Below the pieces are notes generated by a model, which searched no databases, was not told the DNA's origin, and saw only the letters and a list, made by a program, of their open reading frames with translations. Positions 11,680 to 22,312 of a DNA stretch of 64,000 bases are shown in pieces (positions within the stretch are counted from its first letter, which is position 1; every line of letters starts with the position of its first letter). The DNA is from Trifolium pratense (taxonomy: Eukaryota > Streptophyta > Magnoliopsida > Fabales > Fabaceae), in NCBI RefSeq assembly GCF_020283565.1, contig NC_060060.1, positions 11,718,001 through 11,782,000 on the forward strand, given 5' to 3'. The translations under genes were made by a program, and so were the position numbers.

Positions 11680-12499
11680 TTTTTTTATAAGCAAATGATA
11701 TTATATTATAAAATAATGGGTACTTAAACCCTTACAACAAATGATAAATAACTCAAAAGTTATGGATACACGACAACGGATCTAAACACCAACTAGAAAA
11801 AGGAATACAAGCTTTACGACCAAACCGACGGGAGAACCATAACCAAGAAGTAAGCTTAATCTCTTCCAAAAGCGCCGATGCATCCAAAATGTCACCATTG
11901 AAAATAACGTTGTTTCGGACTTTCCATAAATTCCAAGTGGTGGCCAACCAAACCAAATGACGAATACGCCCCTTATCTTTAACATTGAACAACTCACCAA
12001 AGGCCATAAAATGGTCGATTCCTGCCGCTCCCAAAGGAAGAGAGTTTTGAAGCCAAGATAAAACTTTGTACCATACTCCATTACTAAAATGACACGAGAA
12101 GAAAAGGTGTGCACAATCCTCAATATGCTGGAAACAAAAAACACATGGCAGATCATGGGGATTAAATAATATACCTCTGCGATGAAGAGCAGCCCTTGTT
12201 GGTAATTTGTTTAAAATTAACCTCCACCCAAAAAAACTAATTTTAGATGGTACATTTGTTCTCCATAACCGTTGTATAGCATCTAACACCTTGTTATCCA
12301 AAGTTTCGCCCTGCCTAGAAGATAATAAACTAGCATAGCTGGATTTCACCGAAAAAATACCGTTAACGTCTGGTATCCAACGCCAATGATCTAGAGCGGT
12401 CGACTGGAAAGAAAAACCAGAAAACAGCCCTTCAAGTTCCAAAAGCCGTTGCTCATCATTTGTATTCTTGTTTTGCTTTCGTGTCTTGTGACGATACAT
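11680..12499 (-). mobile_element. 5'-truncated L1-type LINE (zf-RVT C-terminal part)
   Basis: A minus-strand ORF of 248 codons (12499 to 11753) carries the zinc-binding reverse-transcriptase region (zf-RVT): LWRTNVPSKISFFGWRL, LPTRAALHRRGI, then CVFCFQHIEDCAHLFFSC. This domain lies at the C-terminus of ORF2 in plant L1 LINEs. A T-rich stretch at 11670-11690 on the plus strand would be the poly(A) side. The reverse transcriptase and endonuclease are absent, so it is a dead 5'-truncated copy, though this part is still open. Confidence 0.8.
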
Positions 12500-13157
12500 T
12501 TGTTTTCCTATTTTGGTGTGGTCTTCATTTGTTTGAGGTTGAATGATTAAGTTACTTTGGTATTACCAACACTACAAATTCGGAGACATGAATATTTTAG
12601 ACACTTCAATATAGATATGTAGGCTTATTCAACTTGCCGTTTTATGATATTAACAAGGATGTTGAAAGTTTGCTTACAAATTCATCTTTTTTTGTTTTTG
12701 TTATCATTCTAAATTTATATTGCATCAATGCACTCTATCAATTTCAATTTTAATGAATATCATTTATGTTTATAACAAGAGATATCTTTTTTTTTGGTAG
12801 AAATATAACAAGAGATATCTACACCCCTTAAAAGAAGAAAAAAAATGAGGTAAAAAAGCGTGAGATGACTTTAAAAAAATCATGAATTACAGTATTTTGT
12901 GAATACATTGGGTAAAAAACTGATCAAAGATTCAAAACACAAATCTTTGATAGTTAGAATAATTGACCACAAAAGCATAACAAAAAATTTTCTTAACTTA
13001 ACTAGAATCAATCACCATTCAAATCATCAATCTTTAGAATATTCACACATCTAAACAAAACAGATATACAAAAGAAGAACAACTTGAGTTGGATTTAATC
13101 ACTTGAAAATTAAAACCAAGAAACCACAAAAAATTAATTAAATGAATAGAAAATCAT
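12500..13157. other. Intergenic, no supported gene
   Basis: AT-rich. It probably includes the 3' flank or UTR of the small minus-strand gene that ends at 13158. Confidence 0.4.
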
Positions 13158-13460
13158 TCACCACCCTTGAATTGGCCAGCGTTTGTCTGGATCTGGAAGC
13201 CAAGAAGAGCGTTTGCGTTTCTTCTCCTTCTTCGCCGCCATCGCCGCAGCTTCTTGGGTAGTCGAAATTCTTGTAAAATTTAAGACTTTACTTAGAAATC
13301 CAACACCCCTTTTATTCTTGTTGTGTTCTTCATAATCATATTCCTCATTTAGTCTCATTGATTGTGAGAGTCTTTCATATCCAGAAATTTTAGACACAGA
13401 TTCTGATGATAGTAATATGTGTTCTGATTTTGACAATCTAAAGCTTCTTCTAAATTCCAT
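13158..13460 (-). CDS. Small plant protein, C-terminal SSWLPDPDKRWPIQGW
   Basis: Single-exon gene of 100 codons. The start is the ATG at 13458-13460, giving MEFRRSFRLSKSEHILL; an upstream in-frame TTG is not a likely start. The protein has a basic N-terminus, a serine-rich middle, an alanine patch (EAAAMAAKK) and a very basic run before the C-terminal tail SSWLPDPDKRWPIQGW. I believe that tail, with a WxPDPxxRWPxQGW pattern, recurs in small uncharacterised plant proteins. No membrane segment or signal peptide is evident, and the lysine/arginine block could serve as a nuclear signal. The region directly upstream is duplicated (13.49-14.10 kb). Function unknown. Confidence 0.7.
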   Translation of the reverse strand: MEFRRSFRLSKSEHILLSSESVSKISGYERLSQSMRLNEEYDYEEHNKNKRGVGFLSKVLNFTRISTTQEAAAMAAKKEKKRKRSSWLPDPDKRWPIQGW

Positions 13461-13486
13461 TAAATTCAAATTAAGGTAAATCTAGC

Positions 13487-14095
13487 TAGCTCTTTTTTTG
13501 GTATTGGGAAAGAAAGAACAAAGACAGATAGAACAGAGATATGTGGTTGGTTACAAATGCTGGTTTGGTACTATAAATTTATTGCTTCGGAAATGTTAAT
13601 GTTTATTTATGATAATATATATAATATTTATTTAGTTACATTACATTACATTGCATATTCCCTTTAGGATGGAAGTGATGGTCAACTACTATGTGGACAT
13701 TATTTATTTTTATTTTTTATTTATCAAACCACCATTTTTTTTACGCAATCAAACCATCATTTTAATCTTTAAATGTATCAAAATTATAAATATATTTTTA
13801 GTGTCTCTTTTATTAGTAATTTTATGCACTAGGTTAACAGATGAAAAACATACCAAATTAACTAGTGCTTTTTTTGGTATTGGGAAGAAAAGAACAAAAA
13901 TATAAATGGAACAGAGATGAATTTATTGGTTCGGAAATGTTAATGTTTATGATAATATAATATAATATCATATATATAATATTTTTTTTGACTATATATA
14001 ATATTTATTTAGATATATTACATTGCATATTCCTTTTAGGAAAGGTAGTGATGGTCAACTACTATATGGACATTATTTTTTATTATTTTTTCTTT
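13487..14095. repeat. Two-copy direct duplication upstream of the 13.2-kb gene
   Basis: Copy A (13487-13715) and copy B (13865-14095) share TTTTTTTGGTATTGGGAA, CGGAAATGTTAATGTTTA, ACATTGCATATTCC and GTGATGGTCAACTACTA in the same order, with small indels between them. Copy A abuts the start region of the minus-strand gene, so the duplicated unit probably includes its promoter. Confidence 0.8.
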
Positions 14096-14124
14096 TGCTT
14101 TTCCGTTAAACGAGGGGTTGATGC

Positions 14125-14258
14125 TTCCCGGTGAGTTTAACTCATTTGGTAGGAACATTATATTATATATGCAAGTAATAAGTTTAAACTTGAACATCCG
14201 ACTTATTCACTTTAATAGGGAAATTTCTAATTATTAAACTACTTGACAAAAAAAAAAT
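14125..14258 (+). mobile_element. Legume-type tRNA-derived SINE, diverged copy
   Basis: The order is GTGAGTTTAACTCATTTGGTAGG (box A region), a tRNA-like middle with decayed box B (TTTAAACTTGAACATCC), CTTATTCACTTTAAT, and ACTACTTGACAAAAAAAAAA at the 3' end. It is the same family, in opposite orientation and more mutated, as the copy at 47.4-47.5 kb. Confidence 0.7.
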
Positions 14259-14728
14259 TGATGCACTAGTCTATTTTTTTAGGAAAAAAAAAATTCAAAG
14301 AATATTTACAAATATATTTATACTATCTCTTTTTAAGAGTATTAATTAACAAAATTTAAACTCAGCAATTTTCATGTACAAAATTTGTCTTTTTATTAGT
14401 AGACTAAATTTTGAGTTATATAGACATTATTCAATAACTGTGTGTTTGATGACTTTAAATTAAATTTGTTAACTCATATGTGATGAGGTTGATTGAGAGA
14501 GACGTAAGAATATTGAAAAATCATAAAATACTGCTTGGAATTTTGGATGTCTATTGTTTTTATTTTGTCTCCATGTTTTATTTGCTTAGATATATTTTGA
14601 CTTTTTCTACGCGTTACATAATATTCAATGGTCAAAAATCAAAATATATTTTGATTGGGAAGCAAGTTAAGGATGATTGCTTGGAGTAGTGTTTGCCTTG
14701 CATTAGATAACAATTCTTTAATCTTTAA

Positions 14729-15107
14729 CACTGTGTTTGTTTAGGTAGATTTACAAAAGAGAGAAATAATGAAGAGGGATATAGTTTGGATGAGAAGAAA
14801 AATAAGAAAAGAGAGAAATATAATGAGTTGTAACTGTCAAAAACAAATCTCTCCATATTAGGAGAGATTTGTGTGGAAAGAAGTGAAATAAACCATTTTA
14901 CAACAATAACCTCATTCAACTAGTTTATTTTATTGTAAAAAAGGATAAATTTGTTATTTTCCATTTTTATTAATTTCTCTCTTCTCACTTTTCTATTCAT
15001 CCAAACCATATAAAATTTCTATCCGATTTCTCTTCTACCTCTCTTCTCTCTTATTTCTCTCTTTACTATTTCTCTCTTCACTATCTCTTTGGCATCCAAA
15101 CATAGTG
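14729..15107. mobile_element. Tourist-like MITE (PIF/Harbinger), 379 bp
   Basis: The ends CACTGTGTTTG and CAAACATAGTG are inverted, and the element is flanked by TAA on both sides (14726-14728, 15108-15110), the 3-bp duplication of PIF/Harbinger elements. GAGAGAAATA-type purine tracts on the left mirror pyrimidine tracts on the right, so most of the element can fold back. Confidence 0.75.
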
Positions 15108-15110
15108 TAA

Positions 15111-15774
15111 AACAATTATTCCGTTTTAAATATAAGCAAACATCAAATTATATTTATATTTGATCTAAATTTAAACTAAATACAATTCAATTTTTACTTA
15201 TTTTTAAGATCAGAGGTTTTAAGATCAGAGGAGCATAATTAGTCTCATATATTATCTAACGTATACTTAAAGATAGAGTTGCTTTAGCAAACAATCATTC
15301 TTATAAGTTGTCGCCACATCAATATGCTTCAACGAGTGAAACTCGTTAAGAACACACTTTTTAAATTTAAGAACTTTTGTTGGAGGTGCTCTTATTCAAC
15401 CCAACACTAAACTCGAAATAGATCGAATAAAAATTGGTCCTATCATAAGCAGTAAGATCAAACAAGTACCAACTATTTCCACTAATGGCGCCAACAAAGT
15501 TACCTAATGCGAATAAGAAACTAGTCACACAAAAAATCATTGTTTTGAAATTGTAAAGGAAATCCAAATGGGTGGGATCACAGATAATACGCACTGAAAA
15601 GGAATTCTAATAAGGCCAGTTGTTGAAACAAAGACAGGATGATGCATGTGAACAAACATTGGCACTTGTAGCAGCTGCAAGCAATGGTGGAAGACTTATT
15701 AATGTCAACACTTGCTTCTAATAATGCATGAATACTTTTTTATTTTATTTTTATTTTTCCACCAATATCCGACC
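15111..15774. other. Intergenic, no supported gene
   Basis: It starts with a possible MITE remnant (CCGTTTTAAATATAAGC) and contains a 75-codon minus-strand ORF (15367-15594) with no domain I can recognise. Confidence 0.35.
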
Positions 15775-15905
15775 TACTAGACCGCCTAATCTGATTCGGG
15801 GGGGTCAGTTCTGACATCAAGTGGTTCCAGCCCCTATCGATCATAGTTGCAGGGGTTGAACCGTAGTCCTCCCTACCAAATTCGGTGTCAATCACCACAT
15901 GATAC
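15775..15905 (-). mobile_element. Au-like SINE (reverse orientation)
   Basis: On the plus strand it reads GGTCAGTTCTGACATCAAG, GGTTCCAGCCCCTATCG and GCAGGGGTTGAACCG (box B complement). It is the same element type as at 2.95 kb. The A-rich tail lies to the left, as T-rich sequence around 15740-15765. Confidence 0.7.
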
Positions 15906-16215
15906 CAAATATGCACTTACATCTATGACTATGAGAAATTCTGTTTTCACGGCCTATTGCGCCTCGGACCGTTAAAATCATTTATAATTCTAAATTGTTT
16001 CATCTTCAAGATGTAATCTTTTCTTGGTTTTCCAAATAGCAGTGCAACTGTGCAAGGGGGAAAAAATAAGGTAAATTATGGCAGTTGAAAAATTCATACT
16101 GCGGCGATTTAAACCTCTACTAAATGCTACAGCATTTTTGCTTGCTTTCAACATCAAACTCAAAAGTTTGGCATGAATTTTGAGTATGAGAGCTGGGTTT
16201 AACTCGCAAACAACC

Positions 16216-17679
16216 TGTTGTGTTCGGATTTTAAAAAAAGTTAAAAAATAATTTTTACAGCCACCGAAAAGATTACTGGGTTGAGTCGCGGACTAGGTCG
16301 CTCTCTTTAAGACGTTTCGTGGCACTGCCCAAAATTGTGCAAGCAGACTATCAACCACGCCGTCCCCAGGATAAAACAGCCCAGTTATAACTGTATACCG
16401 ATATGCTACTGCACGGTAGAAATCGGTCAAAGAATACACCTTCTTGAATGGTACTACAATACCACTCGAATTGATGCTACAACATCAATCTATGATTCAT
16501 CGGTGATTCAGTGGTACTATAATACCACTCAAATTGATGCTACGACATCAATCTATGAATCAACGGTACTACGATACCACATGTGGTACTACAATACCAC
16601 ATGTATTGATGATACTACAATATCAATCAATATAATGACACTAAGGTCATTCCAATATGGTACTAAGACCAATCTCAAATCAAAGGGACAATAGTACTAA
16701 GACCATTCTTTATTTGAAGGAACTAGCGATACTTTGATCACTCATAAATAGTAAATACTAATACCAGTATCACATGACAAACTGAAAGTAATCTTCCAAA
16801 GATAATAATTATTTTCATAAAATCAAATTTATCAATTTCTCGGAATGATCCTCAATTAGGCAACATGTTCACAAAATTTCTTTTATATGATACAGTCGTA
16901 AATAGATATCATATACATACATAACCATATAAGCAATTCAATAAACATATGATTTCTTTATAGTTCTAGTTGTGAAGCAATATTTTAAGGATATACTTGT
17001 GATGCCAAAGTACTTGTACCACAAGAATTATGTAAACAAAAAGGAAAAAAGAGATAACATTTCAACTAGAACCAGGGAAAGAAAATTGGATCGAATACCC
17101 AACAAAAAGGGGCTGAAATTTGCAAATTGAAAGACACATATGTATGTATGTATGTATCACTTTTCACCGACAAGAAAAAGATTTCAAGTAACACTAACCA
17201 GGAAAACAATTTTACTCTTTCATCTTCTACATTTGTGATGGAAGAATTGAGTTGATAAACTCTAGTAGACTTTTGATGTAGATATTGTCATATTTGAATG
17301 AATTAGGAACATGTTGCATTGATATTCCTTTGCCACTTAACAAGTGATTATCAGAGCCATGAAAATTATTCACACACCTCTATCTCGTTTTTTTTTTCCA
17401 CTTGAGATACGGGTGATAGATGATGAGAAAATAAAAAAATCGGTTTTCTTAGCCTAGCCATCAATTAGAGTTATACTCCCATAAACTTGACAGTTACAAA
17501 TTGATGAAAAATAAAATCACCATAAATTAAATAAATAAATAAATAAATATGAGACTTAATTTATTTATTTCCTCAAAATTACACACTAGTATGCTACAAC
17601 ATACTAATATGCTCTAGTACCCGATAAGGGACAAAATTTTATTTTCAATTCACACACCAATGTGAACTTTGTTCCAACA
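16216..17679 (-). repeat. Copia LTR (3' LTR of the element)
   Basis: 1464 bp, TGTTGTGTTCGG to TTTGTTCCAACA on the plus strand. By eye I found no difference from the right copy. A 119-codon open frame at 16335-16694 is repeated in both LTRs, but its apparent repeats (WYYNTT, IDATTSIY) are explained by the hairpin array. Confidence 0.95.
16449..16707. repeat. Array of ten short hairpins in the LTR (copy 1)
   Basis: Short inverted repeats with six-base loops. CTACAA-type loops: 16449-16464 (stem TGGTA), 16470-16489 (ATTGATG), 16510-16529 (AGTGGTA, loop CTATAA), 16533-16552 (ATTGATG, loop CTACGA), 16565-16578 (GGTA, loop CTACGA), 16579-16604 (ACATGTGGTA, 10 bp), 16605-16631 (ATTGATGATA with one bulge). 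ACTAAG-loop versions: 16634-16651 (AATGAC), 16658-16671 (TGGT), 16690-16707 (AATAGT, one mismatch). Stems differ from each other but stay self-complementary. Another CTACAA hairpin (stem TAGTATG) lies at 17587-17606. Confidence 0.9.
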
Positions 17680-20671
17680 ATCCCCCACTTGAATTTAAAA
17701 GAAAATTCCAAAATATCGTAGGACGCTTCTAAAAGATTGTGCATAAGTAAAGGTGTCTATGACTTGAACCTTTACATAGCAAGTAAGAGTCCGATTTAGT
17801 AAGAGTGACACTTGTCTTGAACTCTATCTCGGATTTTTCTCAAACCCGCACACAACCTTTTCTTAAGGTGTATCTTTATAGCCCGTGCTTTAATGGCCCT
17901 GCACGTGTATCCCAGTTTCATGAACGCTCTAGGAATTCACCTCTAAATTCCATAGGAACCGGCCTTAGTTCCACATTCATATAGGTGAGTCTATCAAGAG
18001 TACTCCTGAAGCTCGGTACTCCACTCATACAGAGTATAGATCTCATTAAGAGTTTTATTATCTCATCCTTTCGCTTTCAGGAATCATGTTTTTCTTATTT
18101 TTACTTGCATGATCATCTTTAATTCCTCACAACTTGTTATTACCCATTGAACCTATTTCTTGGGATCTCCAGTCATTTAGGTTGGGTTTCCATCATGAGA
18201 AATTCATTTAGGCATTAGTCTCATCTTTCCAGATGTGTAATGGACTTCCTCTTTAGCTATTCCTTTCGTCAAAGGATCTGCTAAATTTTTCATCAGTGTG
18301 ATCATGACCCATTCTTACAACACCTTTAGAGACTAACTATCTTACTGTGTTGTGCTTTCTTTTTATTCGACGTCTTTTACCATTATAATAACGGTTCTCA
18401 ATTTATGCAATAGCCGCGGTACTATCACAACGGATCAACACATCTGGCATAGATTATTCCATAAAGGAATCTCAAATTGCAAGCAACCAACTTGCTTCTT
18501 CACTAGCTGTGGCTAATGGTATCATTTCAGACTTCATATTGGATTAAGCCAATATAGTATGTTTCTCTGATTTCCAAGATACAATTTCTCTACTATATAT
18601 TCCAAATATATAGTCACTAATTGTTTTGGAATCATATAATAATGTATTCCAATCTACATCATTGTATCCTTCAAGAATATCAGAAAATCTCTAATAATAA
18701 TATGATATGAGATTCATGGTCATTTATATCTCATGAATCTCTCAATAGCATACCAATGCTAGTTCTTCGGTTTACTAACAAACCGGCACAACAGTACCAC
18801 AACATATGCAATGCTACGACATATGCAACGTCGAGTCAAGTACAATCAGTGACATATCAAATGCGGCAACATATATATGCTTTCATATTCTGATTGTCTT
18901 ACACTTTCACCAGTGTTCTTCCATAGTTTTTACACTATGATCGTATAGTATGCACAAACAAATTTGCTTCCGTAAATATATTTCTTTAAAACTTTCTCAT
19001 CATAGTGAGATTGATTTAAGGAAATTTGCATTCATGGATCAATAATCTCAATATCCAAGATTACATTTACTTCGAAATTCATTTGACAATCATCAAATTG
19101 TCAAACTTTTCATGTCATTTCATATGGCTTATTTAAGACTCTACAAAGTCTTATCCAACTTATCGACTTTAGTTTTCATGCCCATGAGTTAAAAAAAATA
19201 TTTAGGTTGTTCCATAAAAAATTCTTCTTCCAATTCACTATTTAAAAAAGTAATTATAACATCCATTTGGCCTTATGGATATTATTCTTGTAATTGGAGA
19301 AAACATGTTGAAAAGATATATATTTGTTTTCATTTCTAAAATTTATTTATAATCATTCAATTTGTACTCATGAGGCAAGTCTACTAAATGTCAAGTCTTA
19401 TTAGACAATAGATAATTCATCTCATTATTTACGGCTACCACCATAAATCAACATAGAGAATCTATCTCATCATTTACGGCTACAACCATAAATCAGCATC
19501 CAAGAAAGACAGTTTCTTGGAGGTTCGTTGGATCCTTTTCTAATCTATAAACCATGTAATCAGGTTCATACTTTTTAGCAACTTTTGCTATCTTACCTCT
19601 TCGAGGTTCTATTACATCTTGTTCGATGTTCTCATTACAACTTCTGATCACTGGAATGTGACCAGGTACAATGCCCCCACTAGAGCCACTATTTCTCAAT
19701 TTTAAAGAGAAATTCATTTTCATAGAAATCATTTTTTGATTCTATGACCATTTTAGCATTTAGGCAACAACCTATAAGCTTTGATGTTAATTGTGTATCA
19801 ACAAATACACATTCACAGGCCCTACTAGTGAGTTAAACTCTCTTGGAGTTGAGAATTTGAACCTACGTCAAATTACTCCAAGTTCAAAAAATAAGACAAG
19901 TTAAATTGTCTTTTCTACAAAATTTCACAAGTGAATTTTGTTCTTGCACTTAGGCACTCTATTTAGCACAAAACAATCAATTAATTGAATTCCCCCACTA
20001 ATGAGACGCAATGCCGAAATTAAACATGACTGTAACAACTAGCTCGGCAAAAGGTTCTTTATTTTTATTTTATTTTTCTTTACCGTTCAACTCAAAAGAG
20101 TAAGTTGTAGTTGTTTCATGTATAATTTCATTCTCATTAAAAAAATGTGGGAATCATATTTTGTGCCTTATAACAAAATGAAGTTACTTGACTTTCTTAT
20201 TGAACTAATTTTCAATTTCAATTCCAAAGAATTGAAACATGTCAAGAACATCATTTATCACTTTTATTTTCCATAAGATTTATGAAAAATAATCTCAACA
20301 TTCATCAACAAAAGTGATGAGTATCTTTTTCTGTTTCTAGTGTTGTTGTTCGAGACAACAAGCACTTCGTTATTTTTCTGATCTTGCTTTACAACTTTTT
20401 CTTTCAAAAGAAGACAAGTTATCAGACTTTCAAGTGCATCTTCTTTAGACTTTTTATCATTTTTAAACTTGTTCAATTATTTCAAATACAATTGAAATAT
20501 AATCCTTCAACACGTTAGCAACTCTTTTATTGTTCTAAAAATATGATTTATTTTGTTGCTAATGTTTGAAGTGATTCCCTTTAAACCAAAATGGTTTGCC
20601 ATAGTCAGCGACATAATAATATGAACCAGTAATTTCTTCGGTAGTCATGGCAGAAAGAAACGTCTTAAAAT
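17680..20671 (-). pseudogene. Degenerate copia gag-pol interior
   Basis: About 3 kb, shorter than the 4-5 kb of an intact copia interior. Recognisable fragments in minus-strand order are the gag start, the integrase core end, the IN-RT linker (79 codons open, best preserved) and the C-terminal RNase H motif. I found no YVDD reverse-transcriptase core, so part of RT seems deleted. In-frame stops are dense. Confidence 0.75.
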
Positions 20672-22135
20672 TGTTGTGTTCGGATTTTAAAAAAAGTTAA
20701 AAAATAATTTTTACAGCCACCGAAAAGATTACTGGGTTGAGTCGCGGACTAGGTCGCTCTCTTTAAGACGTTTCGTGGCACTGCCCAAAATTGTGCAAGC
20801 AGACTATCAACCACGCCGTCCCCAGGATAAAACAGCCCAGTTATAACTGTATACCGATATGCTACTGCACGGTAGAAATCGGTCAAAGAATACACCTTCT
20901 TGAATGGTACTACAATACCACTCGAATTGATGCTACAACATCAATCTATGATTCATCGGTGATTCAGTGGTACTATAATACCACTCAAATTGATGCTACG
21001 ACATCAATCTATGAATCAACGGTACTACGATACCACATGTGGTACTACAATACCACATGTATTGATGATACTACAATATCAATCAATATAATGACACTAA
21101 GGTCATTCCAATATGGTACTAAGACCAATCTCAAATCAAAGGGACAATAGTACTAAGACCATTCTTTATTTGAAGGAACTAGCGATACTTTGATCACTCA
21201 TAAATAGTAAATACTAATACCAGTATCACATGACAAACTGAAAGTAATCTTCCAAAGATAATAATTATTTTCATAAAATCAAATTTATCAATTTCTCGGA
21301 ATGATCCTCAATTAGGCAACATGTTCACAAAATTTCTTTTATATGATACAGTCGTAAATAGATATCATATACATACATAACCATATAAGCAATTCAATAA
21401 ACATATGATTTCTTTATAGTTCTAGTTGTGAAGCAATATTTTAAGGATATACTTGTGATGCCAAAGTACTTGTACCACAAGAATTATGTAAACAAAAAGG
21501 AAAAAAGAGATAACATTTCAACTAGAACCAGGGAAAGAAAATTGGATCGAATACCCAACAAAAAGGGGCTGAAATTTGCAAATTGAAAGACACATATGTA
21601 TGTATGTATGTATCACTTTTCACCGACAAGAAAAAGATTTCAAGTAACACTAACCAGGAAAACAATTTTACTCTTTCATCTTCTACATTTGTGATGGAAG
21701 AATTGAGTTGATAAACTCTAGTAGACTTTTGATGTAGATATTGTCATATTTGAATGAATTAGGAACATGTTGCATTGATATTCCTTTGCCACTTAACAAG
21801 TGATTATCAGAGCCATGAAAATTATTCACACACCTCTATCTCGTTTTTTTTTTCCACTTGAGATACGGGTGATAGATGATGAGAAAATAAAAAAATCGGT
21901 TTTCTTAGCCTAGCCATCAATTAGAGTTATACTCCCATAAACTTGACAGTTACAAATTGATGAAAAATAAAATCACCATAAATTAAATAAATAAATAAAT
22001 AAATATGAGACTTAATTTATTTATTTCCTCAAAATTACACACTAGTATGCTACAACATACTAATATGCTCTAGTACCCGATAAGGGACAAAATTTTATTT
22101 TCAATTCACACACCAATGTGAACTTTGTTCCAACA
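20672..22135 (-). repeat. Copia LTR (5' LTR of the element)
   Basis: Same length as the left copy and, as far as I can read, identical to it. Its hairpin array lies at 20905-21163, with the additional CTACAA hairpin at 22043-22062 (offset 4456 from copy 1). Confidence 0.95.
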
Positions 22136-22312
22136 CAACCAAATATACAGATGCATATCTATAGTTAAAAGATGCAAACACATGACATAATGATTTCTAA
22201 CTTAATTTACATAGATAGATACCACAACCTATGAAAACCAAAGAACTAAAGACTTAAAGGTTACATTTTATTTAGTTCATCAGCTGCTAATGTCTTCACA
22301 GATAGTTCTTGT

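Larger units (their letters stand above)
16216..22135 (-). mobile_element. Copia-type LTR retrotransposon, 5920 bp, decayed interior
   Basis: A perfect 5-bp duplication CAACC (16211-16215 and 22136-22140) brackets two 1464-bp LTRs that begin TGTTG and end CAACA. The interior reads on the minus strand: a gag-like start near 20.65 kb (MTTEEITG, then YVADYGKPFWFKGNHFKH), integrase-like ENEIIHETTTTYS near 20.1 kb, a linker ORF (DYMVYRLEKDPTNLQE, 19493-19732) and the RNase H end KNLADPLTKGIA near 18.25 kb. The order gag-IN-RT/RH is that of Ty1/copia. Stops and gaps are frequent, so no protein is made. A polypurine tract AAGTGGGGGA lies next to the left LTR, confirming minus orientation. No TGG-type primer site is visible beside the right LTR. 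It landed about 180 bp past the stop codon of the AE7-like gene. Confidence 0.9.

Noticed and set aside
15367..15594. 75-codon minus-strand ORF with a hydrophobic middle
   Set aside because: It vaguely recalls a transporter helix, but there is no motif, no neighbouring exon and no splice signal I could join.
16335..16694. 119-codon ORF with repeated WYYNTT and IDATTSIY, identical in both LTRs
   Set aside because: The amino-acid repeats follow from the DNA hairpins, and the ORF runs opposite to the element's sense strand. There is no start context or domain.
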